Of a stretch of 64,000 nucleotides of DNA, positions 39,201 through 51,200 are shown in pieces. The stretch's first letter is position 1. Each line of letters opens with the position of its first letter. Made by a program: the position numbers and the translations under genes. Origin of the DNA: Anagrus nilaparvatae (taxonomy: Eukaryota; Arthropoda; Insecta; Hymenoptera; Mymaridae); assembly GCA_022575985.1 (NCBI GenBank), contig JAKSXM010000256.1:1-64000 (forward strand), given 5' to 3'. The notes beneath the pieces were generated by a model. That model worked only from the letters and a program-made list of their open reading frames with translations. It was not told the DNA's origin and made no database searches.

Positions 39201-42200
39201 TTACAAAAAAAAAAATGTTTTTGAATTAATGTACTTTTGATTATGTAATTTTCTTATTTACTGCACGAAAAAAAGGTTACGTAATATTCAGACATTCTCG
39301 TTTTTCTTTCTTATATTATATTAACATTTTCTATTCAAATCAACAAAAAAAAAATTTTACAAAAAAAAAATTTTACTGTGTAAAAAAAAGTGACATAATT
39401 AAACTTAAAAAAAAGCACATAATTATTCATGAATAAATAAGAGTATTAAAAAAATTAAATTTTCTAAATTAAAAAAATATACACAAATGTTATTCTTCTT
39501 TTTTTGAGTTTAAAATTTCACACATTTCTAATTCTACAAATTACCTTTGTTTTTTCAGTATCTCATTTTACAAGTGTACAAGAGTATTATAAAAATTATT
39601 TAATTTAATAAAAATTTTAGTTTTTATATAATTTTTACTTTTGTTAAAAAAGAAAATGTAATTTAATATAAGATTGGCTTTTACCAATATGTTACATTAA
39701 ATTAATTGAATTAAGTGGTATCCCAAAAACCAAGTTAAAGCAACTTTGTTAAAAAGGATTTCACTTATCAAATACGTTTAATGAAATTTTCTGAGCAGAA
39801 ACTATAAATAAATAATAATTTAATTATTTATAATAAATTAAATTTTAAATTATTACGAAAATTTTACTTAACATTACCATTTACATTAAAGTACGTTTAA
39901 TAAAATTATATAATAATTAATTTAAATTTCTTGAATTTTCTCTTTATGATAATTTTTGAGATTTAAGGTCAAGTATGTTAACAATTAATTAAATTAAAAA
40001 CACTTTTTAACTTAATTATTATTATTCCTTTCTTTTTGCAATTTAATTTTTTAAATAATTTCCATTGTCATTTTAATTCCAAAAGGTATTTTCATTCATT
40101 TTAATAGTATTTTTTGTAACTATGGTATCTGTCATTTACTGTCAATAATTAGCCATTGAGATTTTTGATGGCTAATCAATTAAATGTATTTAAATATCTT
40201 GCTTTTAAGGGCAATTATTTAACATTTGTAGAAGTAAACAGAGGTAAGACACCCCCTACGATTCTTTGTTGACTTGTCGAAAGTCAATACACATACGTAG
40301 TTCAGGTTTTGTTTTGCCTGCATATTTATTAACATAATCTGTAAATTATAATTAAATCCTATTTTTAATATTTAATGAATTTGGCATTGAGCTCCAGTCT
40401 TTTGAAACTGGTTAAGATATTTGATGAATGGGTGTAGCGTCTTGCAATATATCTATAACATCATATATTTGTGCTTCCCAATTTATCAGATCCAAATGGG
40501 ATCAACTTACCTAAAAAAAAAACAATCAAGAAAACATCTACTGCCTCGTCACCTGGTGACTTCAGACCTGTTGCCTTGTTATGTTTTTTAGCAAAAGTTC
40601 TTGAAAAACTGGCACATGACTAGATCACGACATATCTAAAACAGAATAAAATACTGGACCCACTACAGAATGGATTTAGACAGTAAAGTGGCACTGAGTC
40701 AGTGATTTTTCCCTGGCAATCAGATTTTTTACCTATTTTTTAATAATTTTATTTACCGAAAAATTTATTTTGAAAATTTGGGGTAGCTCAGATACGAAAA
40801 ACACGGTTATTGACATAAAAGTGGCAAAATCTTTTTGGTATCCATCGCCGATTTCGTGTTCACGCTTTTTTTTGCATTCTATAGGGTTCAAACTACCAGA
40901 AAATCATGGTGACAGTCGCGGTCTCGTAAATTTTTTTTTCTTCATTTTTGGTGCTCATAAAAAGGATTTTCTCATAGAAATGCACATATACAGGTTTCCC
41001 CTGAAAATATTTCTGAAGCAATTAATTTATCTTTAGAAGTAGAAAATGTTTCTATTTAGGCTCGTAATATCTTTTTAAAGCTTAATTCTGATAAGTCAAA
41101 GGCAATCTATTGGCGATTAAGAAATTTGAGAGAAAATTTTGATGTAAAAAAATTTTATTTTTAATTTCAAAGACTATTTGGCATTACAATTTTATTGCAT
41201 GTAATTTGAAATTACAACGTAACTAGTTCTTACAATACTAACATTTAAATTATAATTAAAACCTATTAAGACTTAATAATATTAAATTGAATGTATATAA
41301 CAATAGTAAGTATTTCATTAAATGCAATTTAAGTTAATATAATTTAATAATTATAATTAGTTATTGTTCCTGACATTTAAGTAAATATATAGAGAATTAT
41401 AGCAGTCACGAGAATCAGTAAGGATTATTTTATTAATTAAATTAATTTCAAAATCAACATTTCTTTATGAAAAGTTAATAACTAGTTTAAATTATTAAAT
41501 ATATGAACTTTCATGTACAGATGGTATTATTGTTTGTTAATGGAAACCAAATTTTAACAAAAGTTAAATTCGCTGTTACTTTAATTTTCTTTAGATACTT
41601 AAATTTTAAAGTGAAATTGTTGAGCATTTCCAGTTTTTAAGTAATAAAATTTCTATTATAATCAAAAATGTCATCGGAAATTCTTAAACACGAAAAAATG
41701 CTCATGCTTGAATATGGCATTTTTCCAATTTTTCAATAATACGTTTGTTGTGGTATTTAATAGACTGTTGCTTATATGATTATATGGTTTGAAAGCACAA
41801 ATTATTACAAGGGTTGGCTTTTACTAAAAAATTTATGTTTAATATTATTTTCTCAAAAAAAATTTAATTTAAAAATTAAATAATCTAAAAACCAAAAGTT
41901 TGTAATTCATAAAAAAAATAACACAATCCTTTTCCATAAAAATAAATTTTCCAATATCGAATTGAATAAATTTGTTCAAAACTTTATTTTTATATAAAAA
42001 CCAACAATAATAATAATGATAATACATAAAGACAAAAACAATAAGATATTTAACTTTTAAAAATCTTTATTTTCAAGATATATTTTTATAAATTATACTT
42101 TTTAAACTTTTGAACTTTTTTATCAGTAAAAGAAAAATTTAATTTATTATACAATTTTAGATTAAAAAATAATAAAAATCAATAATATTCTTTTTTTCTT

Positions 42201-45200
42201 CATAAAATACGTGATATAATTTTTTCAAGTTTAAATAATAAAAAAAAAAATGAGGATATTATTTCTTCTGTTCTCTCAATACTTTAATAACAAATGTTTT
42301 TTTCTATTATTTCATATTGACTAAAAAAAAAAATGGTATACTTTTTTGTATTAAATAAAAACAACACTTTTGTATTTAATTTTTTTCAGATAAGCTTTAA
42401 CGTATAGAATCTTGAAGAATATGATGATCCTCTTGTTATTTTATTTTTTTAGTTATTGTTCTTCTCGAGTAGAAAAAACTAAATCAGATAAGCTTAAACG
42501 TTTTTTTTTTTAATTTCTTATCTATTAAGCTCCAGCTGCATAGTCTCACTAAGTTATTATAAAAACTGGATATTATATTTTCTGTGTACAAAAATGACTT
42601 TAAAATCGAATAAAAACACAAGAAAATATTTTCTTTTATCTTTTAAAAATTTAGTAAAAAAAAAGGGATTTTTTATCTTTTAGCTAAAAGTTAATGGTAC
42701 GTAAACAAAGAAAGAAAAAAAAAATCTCTGTGTATAAGCCATCATTGGCTTTATTGAATTGAATTTATAAAAAAAGTACTTTGACATTGTTGTGTATACT
42801 TGATGCATGTTATCCTAAAGTGAAATATATTACTAAAAAGTTCGATCGGATAAACTCTCCTATAACAGTAACGTTTGACGTAATATAACATTTTGAAATT
42901 TCTATATATGAAGGTAGTTCGCGTGTTTTACTTTGTGATTGATGGCGGAAGTCTTACACTCTTTTGTGTTACTTGATTTTTTTTTCAAACTAAATCTGTC
43001 CACCCTTTTTTATTTCTTTTTCTTTCTTTTGATTAAAATTTATCTAAATCAAGAATATATGCATGCAAGAGACATTTTTTTTTTGTTATCAGTATTTTAT
43101 CAAATATTTTATTCATTTTTAAAACAAAACATGCCAGCTGTGTGTATTTTCAATTTTATTTATATTTTCTATGAATATAATTTTGAATTAGATAAATTGG
43201 CCTGGAGAAATACGTGAAAATTAGCTCATAATAACGTTTGTTAAAATCTCACGACACATTTTGTACTTTTTTAGATGCATTGCGACTTTTAAATTTTATT
43301 TGAATATTTGTAAATAAACTTGTAATTTAATAGTCAAAACAATTCGAGTGAGACTTAATGAACTGTAAAACCGTAGGAATTTGCTGTATGCAATATTATT
43401 ACATTATTGGTTTATTTGGACATTACATAAACAGAGACATTTTAACAGATAATATTTACTTAGTAATTTCGAAAAGTCCTTTTAAACAATAAAAACTTTT
43501 AAAATAAAAATTACTAAATCCTGAAAATGGAAAAACATTTTGATTTCCCCTTTTTAAATCATTGCTGATTAAATCTCAGGTTATGTTAATTTAACTTGAG
43601 CTTATTTTCCCTGTTTCTTTCCGTGTATTATGCAAATGGGTAATTTTATTTATATATTTATGATAGTGCATATCATTTTTTGACTATTTCACAAAAGTAC
43701 TAATGAACCATTTTTTGCATAAATCTTTTTAGTCAACACATCTTCGTGTACACCTTAGTGTTATTATGTTACATTCATTTGTACAGTTTTAACCCTCCGT
43801 GGGTCCTCTGTTTTTTTGAAAACGGGTCAAAAACGCGTATTTTTTTATGTTACATTCATTTGTACATGAAAAAAGTATAATATATGAAGAAATTACTTCA
43901 TTTGGAGCAAAAATAACAAAAATTTTTACTTCCAAGAAATAGCAAAAAAAGTCACGTACTGGGTCCTCTATGACGATTTCGTTCTCGGTCCAACTTTGCA
44001 CCCACGTTACGGACAAACGGCTAAACCAAAACTAACGAGGCTTGGCAGATGTTCATAAAAAAGGTTACAAGTTTTTTTAGGAGGGGTCACCAACCATCGC
44101 CCATTGTGTATGTCTGAGATACACGAACGTCGAAAAAAGCGGATGACGAAATCGTTACAGAGGACCCACGGAGGGTTAAAAGTTTGTCATATAGATTTGT
44201 TATTATAAATTGGCTCCTAAATAAAATCTTAAATTTTGATATACGTAAGGCTTTTGGAATCGTTGAACATTATTCTGAAATTAACTTTTTCAAATTCAAA
44301 ATAATGGGGTTAAAATAGTAGATTTCTAACCCAAAAATTGATAATTTAACTGGATCTGAATTTATTTTAAAATGCTTAAAATAGCTTAAACTATCAATTT
44401 CGAGGTAAAAAACTTAGAACTCCGTTATTTTTAATTTTAAGAATCTAATTTTAGAATCGTAAGTTGGAATCCCAAAAGCTTTGCTTATTTTGGGCGACAT
44501 TAGTGTTGATGATTCGAAACCAGCCATCGCAGTTTTGATGAAATCTTCAAATTTTTATTAATGGACAAAAAAAATACACTGAAAAAAAACCCCGTTTGCC
44601 GCAAACGGAAATCCAATAATTACAAGCAGAATATTTTAAGAAAATTTTTTTTCTTTTTTTTTTTAATTTTTTTTTACATAGTAGCGCTGCGCAAAATTGG
44701 AGTTATAAGAAAAACTTTGCTACCCTGGTTTTTTCGTGAAATTTTGGTCATAAAAAGTCCCCAGCTCCAAGGATTTTCCTTTTGCTTTTCAAAAAGGCGT
44801 GCTTGTAAGCACCTCAATTTTCCCAATTAAATAACATTGAATTTTAGCTTTCTAATTTTTTACAAAGCTTGCAAAATGTTTTGGAAAGCTGCTAATCGAT
44901 GGAAAGTACTATTTAAATATATGAGCAATTATTTTAAAAGTGCTACTTAATTTGAGCCTGGAATCGTAATTTTTTTTTGGAGGGCACATCGATATGACCC
45001 ATGTTTTCAGGTAGTTTGAACCTTCAGAAAATCGAAAAAAATCGTGAACAAGAAATCGGCGATAGGTGCCAAAAAGAATTTTTTCCCTTTTATGTCAAAA
45101 ACCGTGTTTTTCGTATCTGAGCTACCCCAAATTTTCAAAATAACTTGTTAGGTAAATAAAATGTTTAAAAATAGATAAAAATAGAAGAAAAAATCTTTTT

Positions 45201-48200
45201 ACGATTAAATTTAGCTAAGTTATCGTCAATTTAAGATTTTACTCAAATTTGTCTTAAAAAAGATTGAAATTTTATTGAAAAGGCCTGTTTATGAACTTTA
45301 AACATGCATTACTCGCTTGATTTTCATCGTAAAATAATAATTTTTTTTTAAAAATCGATTAATTTTTTCCTGGCAATTCATTTCTTTAAGAAAAAAAATC
45401 ATTTTTATTGACCAAATTTTAATTTTTAGATCAAAAACTGTGTTAAGTAAATCTTGCTACTTACAGTTTTCAAAGGCTTTTGACCTAAAAATTGAAATTT
45501 GGTCAATAAAAATGATTTTTTTCTTAAAGAAATGAATTGCCAGGAAAAAATTAATCGATTTAAAAAAAAAATTATTATTTTACGATGAAAATCAAGCGAG
45601 TAATGCATTTTTAAAGTTCAGAAACAGGCTTTTTTCAATAAAATCTCAATATTTTTTAAGACGAATTTGAGCAAAATCTTAAATTGATGATAACTTGGCT
45701 AAATTTCATCGTAAAAAGATAAGTTTTTTTTTCTTCTGGAGTGGTTTTTCCCTGGCAATCAGATTTTTTTATCTATTTTTTAAAATTTTATTTACCTAAA
45801 AAGTTATTTTAAAAATTTAGGGTAGCTCAAATACGAAAAACACGGTTTTTGACATAAAAGTGAAAAAATCTTTTTGGCACCTATCGCCGATTTCTTGTTC
45901 ACGATTTTTTTCGGTTTTCTGAAGGTTCAAACTATCTGAAAACACGGGTCATATCGATGTGCCCACCAAAAAAAAAATTACGATTCCAGGCTCAAATTAA
46001 GTAGTACTTTTAAAATAATTGCTCATATAAAAAACGATATCTAACCTCAAGTAACCAAAAAAATATGTTTAAAGTGATTTTACCGATAATAAACGTAAAA
46101 AAATCCCCATTAAAATAATATGGCTTCTTGTAATTTAAATAGAGCATTTTAAATATTTTTATACATCGATTAGCAGCATTCCAAAACATTTTGCAAGCTT
46201 TGTAAAAAATTAAAAAGCTGAAAAGTCAAAATCCCCATGTTATTTAAATGGGAAAATTGAGATGCTTACAGGCACTGGTTTTTGAATACCAAAAGTAGAA
46301 TCCTTGGAGCTGGGGACTTTTTATTACCAAAAGTTCACAAAAAAACCCGGGGAGCAAAGTTTTTCCTAAAACTCCAATTTTAGGTTCACTCTAAAGGTCA
46401 GCTAATATGAATTTTTTTACTGCATAAAAAATTTACATTTAACGTTGCTGACTATAACACCGAAATCCTTAACTCTGCAATCAACCAGTGTACAATGTCT
46501 GATTAGGGTAAAGGTATGAAGGTGAAATGAAAGCACGCAAATTAATTAGTACTACATTTAATTTAACACAAGGAATGAGAAATGATAGTAACTAACCAGC
46601 GGTTCTCGCGCTTGAATGAACTCTCTAACTCATAACTCATTATAAGAACAACGGTACTTGTCACATACATCGTTATAGCTTATAGTCAAATAACGAATAA
46701 CCAGCAAAATCCTAATTTTAGCTACTTTATCAACTAAAAATCAATTAAACTTCTCTCTTCTTACAACTACAAAACTGTAAATTCAGGTCTTTTGGTATAA
46801 TATTTTTTTGACATGCTTTTTGAGGTCAAACTGTCTAAGTCTCATATTTAGAGTATAAGTCATAACAAATTAACTAAAGTAACTACATACTTTACTCCAA
46901 TGCAGATTTTTAAGATCATAAAAAACCAAAAATCCTTGACCTTCTTCTTTGCCCTTTAATGAAAATCAGCATGTTTCCAGTCTGCATATCGCTCAAGTCT
47001 CAAAATACTTAAATTTTTAAACTCAATTAAAATTAATGTACACAATAAAAAAATTATAGTAATATTAAATTTTATACCAAAATAAAAACTTTTTTTTTAT
47101 TTCATTCTCCAAGTATACTTAAAAATAGCATGTTAAGAAAAACACAATCTATATAAAATCAAAAAAAAAAAAAAATTCTTATTCTACACGCGCCAAAAAT
47201 ATTTTTAGTTTATCATTAAAAATAATCTTTTAGAATATAATAATTGTCAAAAGAAAAGAAAACTAAAAAATCGATGAAAAAAATAATAAGCAAAATGCAT
47301 ATAAAAAAAAAAAAACTTGTCACGGAAATCATATAGTTAACAAAACGAGAGATGTTGTTATCTTTACTAAGAATTTTTTTTTTTTATAGATTTTACATTA
47401 TATAGCCATACTTTAAAGGTTTTTATGATACCTTAGCTTCATTACTTTTTACGTGTTCAATATATAATATACTGTGCTTTCATTCTTTAGTACTAGATAT
47501 AGTACAATTTCAAGTTTATTATTATTATTATTATTTTTTTTTTTTTAAGAGATGATATAATTTTGAAGAAGAAAAAATAAATAAAATAATGACTTTCTTT
47601 CATATATAAAAGTATCTGACATAAAATAAAACGATAAAAATTGCTTTACAAGAATTTTTTAAATTATAAAAATTCCTATATTTTTAAAATATTTTTATCA
47701 AATTTATTACTTATTTTACTGAAAAATAATGCCTATCAATATTTTCATTGTTTTAAATGAGCATTTACTATTTAGAACTTATTTTATTTACTTTTTGAAC
47801 CTGGAATTGAAATTTCAAAAAAAATGGTACCTAATGGTTCATTGGATAATTACAACTGATTTGTTCCAGAACGCGGCAGAATTGGATGGAACATAAATAT
47901 AATACATAAGTGGTAAATGATCTAAAAAACATACTGAGGTGAAATTTGGTTAAAAATAAAAAAATACATTAAGGAGTGTTTCTTAAGAATTTAAGGCTGC
48001 TTAATAATTTTCCATTCACAAGACTTTCAAATTCGTGATTTTCAGCTTCAAAAATCTATTTAATTGACTATATCTCGTTACTATGAGTGATTATTGTCAA
48101 AACAACCTCAACGAAAATAAATTTCGTACAAACAAAACCTCGATTTTTGGATTTAGCAAATCAAAACCTTTTCTCATCTTGGATGCCCAAAACAACCAGT

Positions 48201-51200
48201 AAAACCGTTATTTACTCGAAGTATTAAAGGGATGAAATTAATTGGCTTTGTAAACATGAGAGCCTAGAAAATTCGCAGTATATGCTGCAAAAAAAATCTA
48301 GTAACAATAATCGAGATTCTGATTGTGGCTAACAAAATTATTATACGTTTTAAAAAACTGCAGATAAAGCAAAAAATAGTAAATTTTAAACCAATGGCCC
48401 ATGAATATAATATAATTTTCCTTTGTAAGTCTTAGAAAAATACGTATTGTTCGATGGCACTGCGGGAGGGAAGTACGTGCTTCCTTCCACTTGGAAGAAA
48501 AAAAAAATTAGATTGCAACCCAACCGGAAACTGGATTTTTTTTTTCAGTGTATGATTTTTAACCATACGATGAAAGAATCCAAAATCTAAACATGATCTA
48601 TTTGACTGGAGTTCTATTCGTACTTGAATCAACGAATCTGATTTTGAAAAGCTCTATTTTTTATTAGAAAATAATTATAATTATTGAATATATAATTCAG
48701 CCATCACATCCAACTACAAGAGCTTTTATTTAAATACCTAGAAAAGCTCTATTTTTTCAACTCTCAATCAATTTTTTTTATAATTTATACTTTTTTTCTC
48801 TAGTATCAATCATCAATTGAATACATAGAATTTCTTTATTCAAAAAAATATTTTTTTTCTTTTATATTAAATTGAATAAAATAAAATTTCAATAATATAA
48901 AGACATATATTTTTCTTTTATTATCATTCTAGAACCTGTAACCGAAATATTAGGTGGTCCAGATTTGTTTATTGATCGTGGAAGTACCATTAATCTCACT
49001 TGTATCGTTCTACATAGTCCAGAAGTTCCAGCTTACATATTTTGGAATCATAACGACGCTGTAAGTTTTTAAAAATACTATTAATAAATTTTATTTTTTA
49101 AATGGATTTAGAATGTTTACTACACTGTAAAAAGTAACTTTCTTAAATTCACAAAAAAAATAGAATATTTTCGAAAATAATCTTAAATTTATTAAATTTA
49201 GTAAAAATTTGAATATTTCCGATTTTTTTTTGTAAATTCACGAGAAAAATTGATAATTTACAATTTTTTTTCGAAAATTTACAAAAAATATTTGCTAATT
49301 TACAAATTTTTTCGTAAATTCACAAGTAAAAATCGGGAGTTCTCGAAATTATTGTTAATATACAAAATTTAGTAAATTTACGATTATTTTCGAAAATTTA
49401 CTAATTTTTCGAAAATATTCTATTTTTTTTGTGAATCTAAGAAAGTTACTTTTTACAGTGTATTTATTAAACAATTAAGCTTTATTTATTACTTTTCGTT
49501 TACATTTTAAGTAGAGTAAGCAAATATTTAAAAAAGTGAAAATTTAATTTAAATTAATTGAAATTTAAGGAAAATTCTAAAAAAAATTAACAAAAATAAT
49601 ATTTATTTTTCATAGAATTAAGCAAACATTATATTATGTAATATCGGTAGTAATTCTCACAAATTTTATATAATTAATTTTACATTGAATGTAATATTAT
49701 TTTTCAAAAGTTTTAATTATTTTTAAACTGTATTTTAATTAAAATGAAAATTTATATTTTTATTGATTGACGTATTTTAATTAAATTGCAACAATTTTTT
49801 ATATTTTTTTAAAAACAATTATTTTTCACTAACTAAATATTTTTTAAAATATACAACTTGTAAAATTATTTTAATTAAAGTTTTACGTACCTAAAATTAC
49901 GAATTATTTTCGCTTTAATTGTGTGCGTATTTCAATACAAATGTTAACTATCTAAGTAAATTGTATTGAAATTCTATGACATTGCAATCATCTTCCTTAA
50001 TTATAAACTAAAATAGTCATGACTCAGTTGTCAATTGTTATCTATTTTAATAGGTTTATTTGTCTGGATTTCATTAGGTGATAAAATCGCTGATAAACAG
50101 ATTAGAGCTACTTAGAAGCTGCACTAAAAAAAATAAAAGAATTATAGACCTGAATAGTAGTTGAAAATAACTTGAAAAATTATTAAAATTAATAAAACTA
50201 AAGAATAAGTTATTAAGAAGTTTATTGTATAAGGACTTTTACAAACGAATCAAAATAACAACCACAATTAACTGTACTTATATAAAGCTTAAAACAGTTT
50301 CAAGTATCTTCACTATCTTTTATAAGCTTATATAATCCGCAAAAATACTAAATTTCTATTCGCTAAAGTACGAACTATCTTATGCTAATTTGCCTTTCTT
50401 TAAATTTAATTAGTTTACTAGAAATGTATCAATTATTAAATAATTAAATTTATTTCAATTTTTTTAAATATTTTAAATATAAACCATACTTTAAAATGCG
50501 TTCTTTTTTAAAACCTCCCCTTTGGGGCTGAAAATATATATTTTTATTTACCTTTAAAACTACTTTAATTTAATTAAAAATAAAAGATCCAATAAATTTT
50601 TATTATTATTATTTATTTTGCCATCATAAAAAATATTTACTTACAAAAATTATAATTTATGTACATTGATTAACTTAAATATAAAATATAACATGAATAA
50701 CAGAATATAAATAAATATGATTTGATATTACATTAATAGTATAAATAAATAATGAAATAGAATGTAAATTTAACATAAAATAAAATCTGAAAATTTTTGT
50801 ATATGTAATTAAGTTAACAACAATCAGTCATTCAGTCAAAAAAATAGTCAATTTGCAAATTTTTAATAATAAGTTACCAATAGTCAATGAATAAATAATT
50901 TAATAAAATAAAATAAAGAGAAAAGAAGTTATAATACTTTTGTTAATAGACTACATATAAATTATAGAGTTATTGCCTTGAATATCTTGAAATCTTGAAA
51001 AGGAGGGCAGGTCACGAATACAGAGAGGAATTTTATTCCAAAAGTTTGAGTACTTGAATTCGAATAAGTAAAGGCATCATTCAGTAGGATCAGAAGTAGG
51101 ATTTAAGTCCTAACGGGGGCCCCGGACAGGCTTATCTGTTTTATAGAATTTGAAAAATGAAAATAAAATAGGGGGTTCTTTAAAGCATACAATTCTGTAC

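Noticed and set aside
40770..41036. 88-residue ORF
   Set aside because: Runs across a repeat/LINE junction; the real remnant is the reverse-transcriptase frame next to it.
42939..43217. 92-residue Phe/Leu-rich ORF resembling a membrane protein
   Set aside because: Low-complexity translation of T-runs; no conserved feature.
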